Program-made: the position numbers and the translations under genes
Source: Symploca sp. SIO1C2
GTDB taxonomy: Bacteria; Cyanobacteriota; Cyanobacteriia; Cyanobacteriales; Coleofasciculaceae
DNA length: 55,765 bases
Assembly: GCA_010672925.1 (NCBI GenBank)
Contig: JAAHFP010000002.1
Location: 712,922 to 768,686, forward strand
Reading direction: 5' to 3'
Part shown: positions 32,783 through 42,700 of the stretch, piece after piece
Position numbering within the stretch: the first letter of the stretch is position 1
Layout of the letters: every line of letters starts with the position of its first letter
The notes under the pieces: generated by a model
Databases searched by the model: none
What the model was told of the DNA's origin: nothing
The model's input: the letters and a program-made list of their open reading frames with translations, nothing else

Positions 32783-33472
32783 ATGAGAGCATCACTGATT
32801 ACCCCCAAACTCGCCTTAACTCAACCGTTGCCCTTAACCCAGCATCCAGTGGCGGTGTATCTGCGCAGCCTGCATCCTGGTTCACGTCGTACTATGAGAC
32901 AGGCTCTTGATGCGATCGCTCTATTATTAACTAATGGTGAGTGTGATGCTGATACCCTTAATTGGGCAGCACTAACTTATCAACATACAGCAGCAGTCCA
33001 GGCAATGCTACTCGAGCGTAATTCCCCTGTGACTGTTAAAAAGAAGATAGCAGCCTTGAGGCGAGTACTTTCTGAGGCACAAAAACTTAAACTTATGAAT
33101 GCGGAAGACTACGAAGCTGCCATCAATTTACCCAAGATTAAAGTTAATACCAAGCTTAGGGGCAGGGCATTAACTCAAGCAGAAATTAAGGCACTAATGG
33201 CAGTGTGCCAAAACGACTCAACTACTGTTGGAGTTCGGGATACTGCATTAATCGCTATCCTGAGGGGTGGCGGCTTGCGAAGATCTGAGGTAGTGAAGCT
33301 AAATATAAGGGACTTTAACTCGGAGACGGGAGCGCTACAGATAATTGATGCTAAGGGAGGGAAAGACCGCATGGTGTATTTACCCCAAAGTGCGATTCCT
33401 TTTGTTACTTCCTGGCTAACTGTTGTCAAAGCGTTAAGAGTACTGACTAGTGTAGTCTTGACTCTCCGCTAG
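32783..33472 (+). pseudogene. 3'-truncated tyrosine recombinase (integrase relic)
   Basis: 229 aa with an N-terminal SAM-like domain (QHPVAVYLRSLHPGSRRTMR) and the start of the catalytic domain: RALTQAEIKALMAVCQ, LRGGGLRRSEVVKLNIRDF with the first catalytic Arg, and IDAKGGKDRMVYLP (Lys). The frame ends in unrelated VVKALRVLTSVVLTLR before the H-x-x-R and Tyr motifs, about 90 residues short. The break contains the inverted arms TAGTCTTG and CAAGACTA. Non-functional as a recombinase. Confidence 0.8.
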
Positions 33473-33661
33473 CGCTCCGAGCCAAGACTAAAGTCAAGGA
33501 ATTTTTTGGCTTATATAAATAAATTTTATCAACATTAGTACGGGAGAGCCGGTAATGCAACGATTACCATTACCAACTACTATTATCGAGAAGAAGCTAA
33601 AGTATTACCCGTTGAACTCAAAGAAACTACTGCTGAATCTCTCCCTTGTCCTTATCGTGGT

Positions 33662-36600
33662 TTGTTTCACTTTGGCCCCAATGATGCAGAGGTTTTCTTT
33701 GGACGGGAAATCTTTATCGAAGAACTCTACAGTGCTACTAAAACCCGTAATTTTATTCCCGTACTCGGTGCATCGGGAAGTGGTAAATCTTCGGTGGTGC
33801 TAGCGGGACTTGTTCCTAAGTTACAACAAGAGGGGCACTGGAAGTTTACCCATTTCCGTCCTGGTTCTGATCCTTTTCATGCTTTAGCTTTAGCTCTTGT
33901 TCCCCTTTATACACCAGAGTTAGATGATACGGAGCAAATTGCCCAAGCCAGAAAGCTAGCTGGTTATTTGGGAGATAATACTATTCCCTTATCTGATGTT
34001 TTCGCCAAAATTAAACAAAATTGCCTCAATCACCGAGTACTATTAATTGCTGACCAATTTGAAGAACTCTACACCCTTTGTAAGGAGGAAATTCAGCGTA
34101 AGTTTCTCGACTGTTTATTGACCTGCCTAGGAAATTCTACTTCCCCATCTTCCTTGGCTACAGTCTTGGTGACAACCATGCGGGCTGATTTTTTGGGAAA
34201 TGCTCTTGCTTATCCAGAATTTGCCGATCAGTTACGGGAAGCCGATGTCAAAATCAGATCGATGAATAGTCAGGAACTTCGGTCTGTTATTGAAAAACCT
34301 GTGGAAAGGTTGGGGGTAACATTTGAAGCGGGATTGGTGGAACGGATTCTCAATGATGTGGAAGAGCAACCAGGAAATCTACCCTTGCTAGAGTTTGCTT
34401 TAACAGAGTTGTGGAATAAACGCACAGGTAAACAGTTAACTCACCAAGTTTATGAAGATATTGGTGAAGTAGAAGGTGCTTTAGCTCGTCATGCTGACGA
34501 CAAATATGGCAATTTAACTGATGAGGAGAAGGAAAAAGTACGGCGCATTTTTATTCAATTGGTGCGTCCCGGTGAAGGAACAGAGGATACTAGACGAATC
34601 GCACTGAAAGAGGAATTGGGGGAGCAAAGTTGGTCTTTGGTTACACAATTGGCTGATGCTCGGTTAGTGGTAACCAGTCGTAATGGCAGTGATCAAGAAA
34701 CAGTAGAAGTTGTCCATGAAGCGCTGATTCGGAATTGGGATGAGCTGCAAGCATGGATGAATACAGACAGGGTATTTCGAGCTTGGCAGGAGCGATTACG
34801 AGGAGCCAAGGAACAATGGGAAGCAACGAATCAAGATCCTGGTTCCTTGTTGCGGGGAGCAGCTTTGGTGGAAGCGAAAGAAAAGCTGAGTGAGCGCCCA
34901 GAAGATTTAATTTATGAGACAGAGTTTATCCAGCAGAGTATTCAAGATCAGGAACGGCTGAATAAGGAGAAAGAAGCTCGGAGGCGACGCGAAGTTAGGA
35001 CAGCGTGGGGCATTGCTGTAGGTTCCTTGGTAGCAGTAGCAATTAGCACTGGATTATTTTTGAGGGGTAGGTATCAGCAGAAACAGGCGGAACTAGGTGA
35101 GGCAGATTCTCTTGCTCGGTATTCCTTATCTTTATTTAATGAAGGAAAAGAATTGGATGCTTCTCTAGAGGCAATTCGGGCTGGTAAAATCCTACAAAAA
35201 CACAAAGCAACTGATCCAGAGTTGATGAGCGCCCTAATCAGCAACGTTTATCACAGCAAGGAACGCAACCGCTTGCAAAATACTGGCTCGGTCATAAGCG
35301 TAAGTTTCAGCCCAGATGGAAAAACCTTAGCTTCTGGCAGTAGCGACAAAACCATCAAACTGTGGGATGTGGAGACAGGAGAAGAAATTACCACTCTCTC
35401 TGGACATGATGATTCTGTCAGGAGCATAAGTTTTAGCCCGAATGGAAAAACCTTAGCTTCTGGCAGTTCGGACTACACCATCAAACTGTGGGATGTGGAG
35501 ACAGGAGAAGAAATCACCTCTCTTCCAGGAGGTTCTTGGAACATAGACGTAAGTTTCAACCCAGATGGAAAGATCTTAGCTTCTACATATAACAAGGACT
35601 TTACTATTAAACTGTGGGATGTAGAAACAGGAGAAGAAATTGCCTCTCTCCCAGGACATGATGATTATGTCCAGAGCATAAGTTTTAGCCCGAATGGAAA
35701 AACCTTAGCTTCTGGCAGTAGCGACAAAACCATCAAATTGTGGGATGTAGAAACAGGAGAAGAAATCACCTCCCTCCCAGGACATGATGATTCTGTCTGG
35801 AGTGTAAGTTTCAGTCCAGATGGAAAGACCTTAACTTCTGGCAGTAGCGACGATACCATCAAACTGTGGGATGTGGAGACAGGAGAAGAAATTGCCACTC
35901 TTTTAGGACATGATCATTTTGTCTATAGCGTAAGATTCAGCCCAGATGGAAAGACCTTAGCTTCTGGCAGTTTCGACGACACCATCAAACTGTGGGATGT
36001 GGAGACAGGAAAAGAAATTACCTCTCTCCTAGGACATGATGATGAGGTCACAAGCGTGAGTTTCAGCCCAGATGGAAAGACCTTAGCTTCTGGCAGTATC
36101 GACAGAACCATTAAACTGTGGGATGTACAAACACAACCAGAAATCACCTCTCTCCTAGGACATGATGATCATTTAGTTGAGAGCGTGAGTTTCAGCCCAG
36201 ATGGAAAGACTTTAGCTTCTGGTAGTTGGGACAACACCATCAAACTGTGGGATGTGGAGACAGGAGAAGAAATTGCCACTCTCCTAGGACATGATGATGA
36301 GGTCTATAGCGTAAGTTTCAGCCCAGATGGAAAGACCTTAGCTGCTGGCAGTACCAACGGCACCATCAAACTGTGGGATGTGGAGACAGGAAAAGAAATC
36401 GCCTCTCTCTCTGGACATGATGATTTTGTCTTAAGCGTAAGATTCAGCCCAGATGGAAAGACCTTAGCTTCTGGCAGTTGGGACAACACCATCAAATTGT
36501 GGGATGTGGAGACAGGAAAAGAAATCGCCTCTCTCCTAGGACATGATGATGAGGTCAATAGCGTAAGTTTCAGCCCAGATGAAAAGATGTTAGCTTCTGG

Positions 36601-37003
36601 CAGTAAGGACGGCACCATCAAACTGTGGGATGTGGAAACACAACAACAAATCACTACTCTCCTAGGACATGATGGTAATGTCTTAAGCGTAAGATTCAGC
36701 CCAGATGGAAAGACCTTAGCTGCTGGCAGTACCAACGGCACCATCAAACTGTGGGATGTGGAAACACAACAACAAATCACTACTCTCCTAGGACATGATG
36801 ATTCTGTCAATAGCGTGAGTTTCAGCCCAGATGGAAAGATGTTAGCTTCTGGCAGTGAGGACAACACCATCAAACTTTGGAACCTAGACTTGAACTTTTT
36901 GATGGAACGTAGTTGCGATCGCGTCCGTAATTATTTGCTGCACAATCCCAATGTTACAGAGGAAGAGAAGGGCTTGTGTAACGGCATTGGTACGGAAAAG
37001 TGA
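33662..37003 (+). CDS. nSTAND-WD40 protein with 13 near-identical repeats, N-terminus lost
   Basis: From TTG 33662 the frame gives 1113 aa. Walker A GASGSGKSS (36-44), Walker B VLLIADQFEEL (about 125), a STAND helical arm, one membrane helix near residues 448-466 (GIAVGSLVAVAISTGLFL), then 13 WD40 repeats (about 541-1080) of the form HDDSVNSVSFSPDGKTLASG...TIKLWDVETG. The frame is open upstream to about 33534 and encodes TNYYYREEAKVLPVELKE and ESLPCPYRGLFHFG, as in relatives, but has no ATG. The N-terminal effector region that relatives carry is absent, so it may be decapitated or start from a rare codon. Confidence 0.82.
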   Translation: MFHFGPNDAEVFFGREIFIEELYSATKTRNFIPVLGASGSGKSSVVLAGLVPKLQQEGHWKFTHFRPGSDPFHALALALVPLYTPELDDTEQIAQARKLAGYLGDNTIPLSDVFAKIKQNCLNHRVLLIADQFEELYTLCKEEIQRKFLDCLLTCLGNSTSPSSLATVLVTTMRADFLGNALAYPEFADQLREADVKIRSMNSQELRSVIEKPVERLGVTFEAGLVERILNDVEEQPGNLPLLEFALTELWNKRTGKQLTHQVYEDIGEVEGALARHADDKYGNLTDEEKEKVRRIFIQLVRPGEGTEDTRRIALKEELGEQSWSLVTQLADARLVVTSRNGSDQETVEVVHEALIRNWDELQAWMNTDRVFRAWQERLRGAKEQWEATNQDPGSLLRGAALVEAKEKLSERPEDLIYETEFIQQSIQDQERLNKEKEARRRREVRTAWGIAVGSLVAVAISTGLFLRGRYQQKQAELGEADSLARYSLSLFNEGKELDASLEAIRAGKILQKHKATDPELMSALISNVYHSKERNRLQNTGSVISVSFSPDGKTLASGSSDKTIKLWDVETGEEITTLSGHDDSVRSISFSPNGKTLASGSSDYTIKLWDVETGEEITSLPGGSWNIDVSFNPDGKILASTYNKDFTIKLWDVETGEEIASLPGHDDYVQSISFSPNGKTLASGSSDKTIKLWDVETGEEITSLPGHDDSVWSVSFSPDGKTLTSGSSDDTIKLWDVETGEEIATLLGHDHFVYSVRFSPDGKTLASGSFDDTIKLWDVETGKEITSLLGHDDEVTSVSFSPDGKTLASGSIDRTIKLWDVQTQPEITSLLGHDDHLVESVSFSPDGKTLASGSWDNTIKLWDVETGEEIATLLGHDDEVYSVSFSPDGKTLAAGSTNGTIKLWDVETGKEIASLSGHDDFVLSVRFSPDGKTLASGSWDNTIKLWDVETGKEIASLLGHDDEVNSVSFSPDEKMLASGSKDGTIKLWDVETQQQITTLLGHDGNVLSVRFSPDGKTLAAGSTNGTIKLWDVETQQQITTLLGHDDSVNSVSFSPDGKMLASGSEDNTIKLWNLDLNFLMERSCDRVRNYLLHNPNVTEEEKGLCNGIGTEK
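35290..36880 (+). repeat. Tandem 126-bp WD40-coding repeats, 13 units
   Basis: Units share long identical stretches such as AAACTGTGGGATGTGGAGAC and AGCCCAGATGGAAAGACCTT. Differences cluster at a few codons after HDD and before TIKLWD (for example SVRS, EVYS, FVLS; SSDK, TNGT, SWDN). Confidence 0.85.
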
Positions 37004-37009
37004 ATTATG

Positions 37010-37194
37010 TTACTTCCACTCCCCTTGAAGCGTAAAAGCAGCCCAATAATAGGGAGCCTTCCACTGAGTCTCTTGTTGCATTTCCAACTGTGCTGCTCTC
37101 AAAGCTGCTGTTGCTGACAACCTTCCTCCAACATATTGCGGTAGAATCGCTTCATCATCTCTGCTGTAGCAGCATCACTAACATTCCACAGACT
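37010..37194 (-). pseudogene. C-terminal fragment of a CHAT-domain (caspase-like) protein
   Basis: On the minus strand: SLWNVSDAATAEMMKRFYRN, then after a one-base frameshift LSATAALRAAQLEMQQETQW and KAPYYWAAFTLQGEWK with TAA stop at 37010-37012. This is the end of a CHAT peptidase domain. It is cut at 37194 by the family 2 MITE. The catalytic His/Cys region is gone. Confidence 0.8.
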
Positions 37195-37195
37195 T

Positions 37196-37279
37196 ATAGC
37201 AAAAGACAGAAGGGAAGAGATGGACAGGTAAAGGTTTCAGCATTTGGTGTTGTCCTAAACGCCTTGGCGATTGCTATAT
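37196..37279 (+). repeat. MITE-like repeat family 2, copy c
   Basis: TATAGCAAAAGACAGAAGGG at left, CCTTGGCGATTGCTATAT at right, with GGACAGGTAAAGGTTTCAGC and GTGTTGTCCTAAACG inside. It sits directly at the break of the CHAT relic. Confidence 0.76.
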
Positions 37280-37312
37280 TAGCTACATCTTTTCTATAAA
37301 ATAACAAAAACC

Positions 37313-37344
37313 TTGTAGAGACGTTGCATGCAACGTCTCTACAA
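37313..37344. repeat. Perfect 32-bp palindrome, TGTAGAGACG family
   Basis: Left arm TTGTAGAGACGTTGCA followed by its exact complement, 20 bp downstream of the megasynthase stop. It could serve as a bidirectional hairpin, though the family occurs elsewhere without such context. Confidence 0.85.
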
Positions 37345-37363
37345 ACATGGTTCTGGGTTTTGT

Positions 37364-40300
37364 CTAATTATCTGCTTGAGTTTCTTTGATAAAAGCTTCC
37401 AACTTCTCAGCCAGAACTTCTACATGAGGTTCCTGGAGCATACTGGAATGACCACCAGGGATATCAAAGGTTTCTACTCCGTTAGTTGACCTTTCTCCCC
37501 AACCTAATAGGGGGTCACTGATAATCTCGACTGCTGGTGTATCATCGATTAAAGGGTCATCCATACCGACATTTTCCGTAGCTCGCCAGAGGGTCAATTT
37601 ACCTTGGTAAACAGGTGGAACATATTCTGTTTTCGCTAATTTGTTATAAATTGTGCGAACAGGAATATCCTGTAGGAATTGAGCTAAGGGAAGCTTCTTA
37701 TCAAGGTAATACCTGTAGAGCGTGACTTTGAATGTCTCCTGGGTATCTTGAATTTTTTTGCTTACTTCATAAGAAATCAGGTTTTTGACTTTCTTCGTTA
37801 CTGTACTGAGGACATATGTCAGCCACTCTTGCCCTTTGAGTTGTTGCCCTTGAGTTAGAGCTTGTGAAAACCGACTCATACGCTTAGAGTTACTGTAACC
37901 CGACCGACTGGGGCCTTTAACATCAATGGCATCAATAATCGCCACTAGGGGAACTTTTTCACCTTGAGCTTGAAGCTGACAAGCAATCTCGAAAGCAATA
38001 ACCCCACCAGCACACAAGCCGCCAACTAGGTAAGGTCCTTTGGGTTGAACGCTACGCATCTCTTCGATATAGTAACTTGCCATATCGGAGATGCGGGTAT
38101 GAAGAATAGAACAACCCTCTGTGCTATGGGGTCTTAATCCATAAACAGGTCTTTCTGGACTGAGACGACGAGCTAAGTTCATGTACAAGATAGCAGTACC
38201 ATCAACATCATGCACAAAAAACAAAGGTGGTTTGGAATTGCCCGGTTTGAGCAACACCAATGACTTCCAGGTTTGTACTTGTTCTGATGGCTCTAGAGTT
38301 TGGGCTAATTGCTCAATAGTCGGAGCCTCAAAGAGAATAGTTAAAGGAAACCTTTTGCCAAACTCTTTTTCAATGGTTCCAAACAAGCTAACCGCCAGGA
38401 TTGAGCTTCCTCCTAACTCGAAGAAATTATCACGGATGCCAATTGGTGAAATGCCCAAAGCTTGCTGCCAAATATCAACCAATTTTCGTTCTATCTCCGT
38501 TGACGGAGCAACCTTTTCAGCAGATGCTTGAGCACCTGTAGATGAGAGTTGGTCTCGATCAACTTCACCTGCTTCTGTCAAGGGCATTTCTTCGAGTTGT
38601 TGGAAATCACAGGTACTAGGTTGACCAAAACGGTCAGATACTTTTAATTCCTGTAATACAGAAGTAGATACCTGATCCCTCGGACTAGTGAAATAAGCAG
38701 ATAGCTGTTGGGTATGAGGCGATTGGGTTTCTGTATAACGTCGCATATAGGGGTTACTGCCATCCAGCCCGACAATCACATATCCCTGGTCATGGTTTAA
38801 CCCCCCAAAGAAAGAGCTCAATCCCTGTTTTGACGGAATCGTATAGTATCCGCGAGCTTGGGATAAGTCTCTCATTTGATAACTACGGTCTGCTCCTACT
38901 TCTTCCCAGATACTCCAAGCAAAGCAATAGCTTCGTAAAGATTGCTTGTAGCGTTGGTAATGGGAAAAACAGTCTAGAAAACGATTAGCAGCAGCATAGC
39001 CCCCCATACGATAAGTGCCAAACACGCTGGATACTGAAGAGAAGTTGACAAAGACAGCATTTGGTTGGTTTTTGATGAGCTGATGTAGTGCCCAAGCACC
39101 AGATACTTTAGGACTCAGCATTGCTGCTAAACTCTCTCGCGTTTCTTCAGTTAATAGATGTTCTTGAGTCACTCGCGCTAGGTGAATAATGCCATCTAAC
39201 TGAGATTCCCAGCGGTTGGATGAATTCTCAACGGCTTGTTTTAACTGAGCTAGATTACAAATATCAGCTACTTCATAATGTACTTCTCCAAGTTCCTCTA
39301 GCTCCTGGTAAGCTTTGATGCGCCGAGATAGTCCATTTTCTTGATTAAGATAGGTTTCCCAAGTATCTTTAGGAGGTAAAGGAGTTCTTCCTACTAATAA
39401 TAGTCGAGCTCCATATTGTTGCAGCAAGTATTTGGCAATTTCCACACCAATCTCACCCAACCCACCACTTAGTAGATACATTCCACCAGGCTTGAAGGGC
39501 ATCTCCTGCTTTTGTTGCTGACAGAAGTCTACTTTTTCCAATCGAGAAACTAAGCGCTGTCCATTGCGGTAGGCTACTTCTTGTTCCCTGGGAATTACCT
39601 GGAGTTCTCGAATAACTTGTGCCGCGTTAACATCAAGTTCTTCTAGAGATAGATCAAGATGGCGACAATCTAACCAAGGCATTTCCTGAGGAATGGTTTT
39701 AACCAAACCCAGTATCGGTGTTCTCTCGCAAGCTACTTCATCCTCTGGTGAGGTGGGTTGGCTATGACTAGCAATTATTTGTAGCCGAATGGGAGTTTCG
39801 GAATTTTGGATTTGAGCTAATGCCTGAACTAAGAATAGCAGGCTATAAACTCCTTTCTCCTGAGCTTCCTCTAATGCTTCTAGGGATGAAACTTCCCCTG
39901 CATACTCCTGATAATTCCATAGGTGCAGGATTTGAGCGATGGAAAGCTTTTCCTCAGCAACAGAGAGCAACAGTTGCCGATAGTCATCAGGATGATTAGG
40001 ATTGATGGAGTAACGGTTGTCCGCAAGTTTGGCAAAAGTTGAACCTACTTCAACACCGACACAAGGTTGATTATGCTTGCCTAACTCACCACACAATAAT
40101 TCTCCTAAACCTAATGAGTCCAAAAATACTAAGGACAAACCTGTTCTAGATTGACTCTCTAAGGAAAGTGCTTCTTTACAACGCCAAATATTGCGGTAAA
40201 ACCAGTCTGGAAGGGTATTTTCATTGCCCAGCAGAATATCAACGCGCTTAGCCGTGGCATCAAATTCACCTGCTTCAAACTGTTTTCTTAGTTGCAAGCG

Positions 40301-42511
40301 TTGAATTTTACCAATGGAAGTTTTAGGAATTGTTTCCTTGGTAACTGGAATCAGGTAGGTTGGGCTAATACCAACTTCGCGAACGATATTGCTACGAATT
40401 TCCTTGAGAATCTCAATGAGACGCTCATCTTCAGCAAAGGGGGTGTGGAAAAAGACCAACAATTGATCTGTATCATTACCGGGTTGTCGGAGAGCACAAG
40501 CAGCGGTATAAGATACCTCAACTCCTTCAACCTCTTCCACTACTGCTTCAATCTCATAACTATAGTGGTTGAGACCATTGATAATGATCAAATCTTTTTC
40601 TCGACCGGTAATCGTCAGACGTCCCTGGCGGAAAAGTCCTAAATCCCCAGTTTTGAACCAGCCATCTTCGGTGAATGTATCTTGGTTAAGCTGAGGATTC
40701 TGATAGTAACCCACAGTAATCATTGGACCCTTAATTTGTAAGCGACCAACGGTATCCTCAGGTACTAACTGGTTTTTATTATCCACAATGCGCATCTGAA
40801 AACCGGGGGTAGGGCCGCCTACTTCTACATAGGGATAGTCATCAGATGGTAATGCTAGCAGATACCTGTGGGAAAACGTTACAGCAGCACAAGTTTCAGA
40901 CATCCCCCAAGCTGAATGCATCAGTTCTGCGGAAAACCCGTGGGGAGTTAGCAATTGGGTAAATTTTTTAGCTGTTTTGGGCACAATAGCTTCAGCTACG
41001 CTCAACACAGATCTAAGGGAGGATAAATCCCAATGCCTTTGTTGAATGATTTCTGCGCGATCGTTAATCAAACCTAAGGCAAAGTTAGGAGCCCAAGCAA
41101 AAGTTACTCGATACTGATCAATCCAATCGAGTAACTTTAAAGGGTTTTCGAGCACTAGTGAACTGGGTGCATGAATTTGCTGAGAGCCAACATAAATGTC
41201 CCGAATTGAACAACGTACCAAACTACCGACATGGTCTAAATGTAGCCAATTCAAAGAGATATCTTCACGGCTAAAACTATTGATCTGGGAACTTGCTGCC
41301 ACATTGCTAATAATATTGCCGTGGGTAAGCATCACTCCTTTCGGGACACCTGTGCTTCCAGAGGTAAAGAGTAATACTGCTAAATCATCAGGTTGGCTAT
41401 CATACCAATTTTGCTCCCGATCGCAGGAGAGGAAATCCTCAACCGTTTCAATCTGAAAATTCTCTAAATTTAATTGGCTGGACAAGGCGCGAAGTTTGGG
41501 AGCAAGGCTGCCATTAGTGAATACTATTGGTTGCTCCAAAGTCTGCCAAGTATTGTGTAGCTTTTTGACTACACTATTGGATGGCTCATAAACAGGAGCA
41601 GTCGCCACAGGTACCGGAACAAATCCTCCTAAAATGCAACCCCAGAATGCTGGAATGTAATCCTCATTGCTATCAAACTGAAAAATTATTTTGTCTTGAG
41701 GTTTGAGTCCTAGTGCTCTGAGTCCAGTCAGAATTCGCTCGGCTTTTTCTAGTAAAGCAGGATACAGTTGAACGGTGTTAGAGCCGTCTTTCTGTATGTA
41801 AGTAATTCCTTTATCTGGGGAGCGTTGTACTGTTCGTCTTAGTGCTTGGGACAGGTTTTTTGGTGCATCAGCTTCCTCTCTTAGAGGTTCACCTTCACTG
41901 ATAGAAAAGGATTTGGATTCTGATGGTGCTTCTGAGTCTGTTGGAAGGTCTTGAGGTGTAACTTTTGCCTGGGATGAGATTCTAGAGGCTGTCTTCCAGT
42001 CTGGCAGCAGATCTGACAAATGAAGAGGAGGTATATCGTCAGTTTGCTCTTGTAGCACCACAGCTGCCTGTTCGATCTCTGGTAGTGAGAGTATTTGCTC
42101 TTCCCATTGTTGGATCAAGTCAGAGTCAATGAGTGGCAATTTAGCAAGAGCTTGCTCATCTATTTGACCCTCATTAGTCAGTGGTAGTTGAGAAACTGGT
42201 ACAAAATTTACCTTGGGTAGAACAACTTGAGGTAGAACAGTTGGTAAGTAGGACTGGAGTCTCTCTGATGAGAATTGCCCTGCTAAAACCACATAGGCAA
42301 CGAATTCTTGTTCAGAGGTCTGAGTTGCCTTCCGCCTTACTGCACAGTCATCAACTGATGGATGAGTTAGCAAAGCTGCTGCTAGGAGAGGCTCATCGAT
42401 ATGTTCAAGAGTTTTTGTAGTCTGTCCAGCACCTGGTTGTTGTGATTCATGGATTGAGGTGTTTTCTGGAGCCTCTTTGGGGCTTGAATTGTTTGTCTGG
42501 GTAACACTCAT
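37364..42511 (-). CDS. Single-module megasynthase: adenylation - ketoreductase - carrier - thioesterase
   Basis: 1715 aa. Residues about 30-150 resemble an adenylation C-terminal subdomain, possibly a docking or linker part. About 215-745 is a full AMP-forming domain (LLFTSGSTGVPKG, GMSETCAAVTF, DGWFKTGDLG, KTSIGKIQR), similar to acid-activating domains such as that of AerA. About 1005-1270 is a PKS-type ketoreductase (LSGGLGEIGVEIAKYLL; FSSVSSVFG, GGYAAANRF). About 1367 is the phosphopantetheine serine (FFELGGSSILAV). The last about 330 residues form a thioesterase whose nucleophile elbow reads GGLCAGG, so Cys replaces Ser, with IPGGHSSML near the catalytic His. No ketosynthase or condensation domain. 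It probably activates an acid (perhaps an alpha-keto acid), reduces it and releases it. Confidence 0.85.
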   Translation of the reverse strand: MSVTQTNNSSPKEAPENTSIHESQQPGAGQTTKTLEHIDEPLLAAALLTHPSVDDCAVRRKATQTSEQEFVAYVVLAGQFSSERLQSYLPTVLPQVVLPKVNFVPVSQLPLTNEGQIDEQALAKLPLIDSDLIQQWEEQILSLPEIEQAAVVLQEQTDDIPPLHLSDLLPDWKTASRISSQAKVTPQDLPTDSEAPSESKSFSISEGEPLREEADAPKNLSQALRRTVQRSPDKGITYIQKDGSNTVQLYPALLEKAERILTGLRALGLKPQDKIIFQFDSNEDYIPAFWGCILGGFVPVPVATAPVYEPSNSVVKKLHNTWQTLEQPIVFTNGSLAPKLRALSSQLNLENFQIETVEDFLSCDREQNWYDSQPDDLAVLLFTSGSTGVPKGVMLTHGNIISNVAASSQINSFSREDISLNWLHLDHVGSLVRCSIRDIYVGSQQIHAPSSLVLENPLKLLDWIDQYRVTFAWAPNFALGLINDRAEIIQQRHWDLSSLRSVLSVAEAIVPKTAKKFTQLLTPHGFSAELMHSAWGMSETCAAVTFSHRYLLALPSDDYPYVEVGGPTPGFQMRIVDNKNQLVPEDTVGRLQIKGPMITVGYYQNPQLNQDTFTEDGWFKTGDLGLFRQGRLTITGREKDLIIINGLNHYSYEIEAVVEEVEGVEVSYTAACALRQPGNDTDQLLVFFHTPFAEDERLIEILKEIRSNIVREVGISPTYLIPVTKETIPKTSIGKIQRLQLRKQFEAGEFDATAKRVDILLGNENTLPDWFYRNIWRCKEALSLESQSRTGLSLVFLDSLGLGELLCGELGKHNQPCVGVEVGSTFAKLADNRYSINPNHPDDYRQLLLSVAEEKLSIAQILHLWNYQEYAGEVSSLEALEEAQEKGVYSLLFLVQALAQIQNSETPIRLQIIASHSQPTSPEDEVACERTPILGLVKTIPQEMPWLDCRHLDLSLEELDVNAAQVIRELQVIPREQEVAYRNGQRLVSRLEKVDFCQQQKQEMPFKPGGMYLLSGGLGEIGVEIAKYLLQQYGARLLLVGRTPLPPKDTWETYLNQENGLSRRIKAYQELEELGEVHYEVADICNLAQLKQAVENSSNRWESQLDGIIHLARVTQEHLLTEETRESLAAMLSPKVSGAWALHQLIKNQPNAVFVNFSSVSSVFGTYRMGGYAAANRFLDCFSHYQRYKQSLRSYCFAWSIWEEVGADRSYQMRDLSQARGYYTIPSKQGLSSFFGGLNHDQGYVIVGLDGSNPYMRRYTETQSPHTQQLSAYFTSPRDQVSTSVLQELKVSDRFGQPSTCDFQQLEEMPLTEAGEVDRDQLSSTGAQASAEKVAPSTEIERKLVDIWQQALGISPIGIRDNFFELGGSSILAVSLFGTIEKEFGKRFPLTILFEAPTIEQLAQTLEPSEQVQTWKSLVLLKPGNSKPPLFFVHDVDGTAILYMNLARRLSPERPVYGLRPHSTEGCSILHTRISDMASYYIEEMRSVQPKGPYLVGGLCAGGVIAFEIACQLQAQGEKVPLVAIIDAIDVKGPSRSGYSNSKRMSRFSQALTQGQQLKGQEWLTYVLSTVTKKVKNLISYEVSKKIQDTQETFKVTLYRYYLDKKLPLAQFLQDIPVRTIYNKLAKTEYVPPVYQGKLTLWRATENVGMDDPLIDDTPAVEIISDPLLGWGERSTNGVETFDIPGGHSSMLQEPHVEVLAEKLEAFIKETQADN

Positions 42512-42700
42512 ATTTTTTTCTATATGGTATTTCTACAACAACAATTTGCTTGTTAGCAAATCTGGATAATCAGTGATAAGTACAAAAAATAGTAGTCTAG
42601 TTGACTTGTTTTGACAGTTTGTGAACAGCTTTATTTGGCTCTTGGCAAAAAACACACAGATGTGTTAATAAGGTCAAAATCCTCTTGGCGAATTACTAAC

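Noticed and set aside
35665-36873. Minus-strand frames opposite the WD40 repeats
   Set aside because: Complement of the repeated WD40 coding units; the repeats keep the opposite frame open. The plus-strand propeller is the real gene.
42181-42420. Plus-strand frames opposite the megasynthase
   Set aside because: All short frames in 38181-42420 on this strand lie opposite conserved catalytic domains and have no recognisable motifs.
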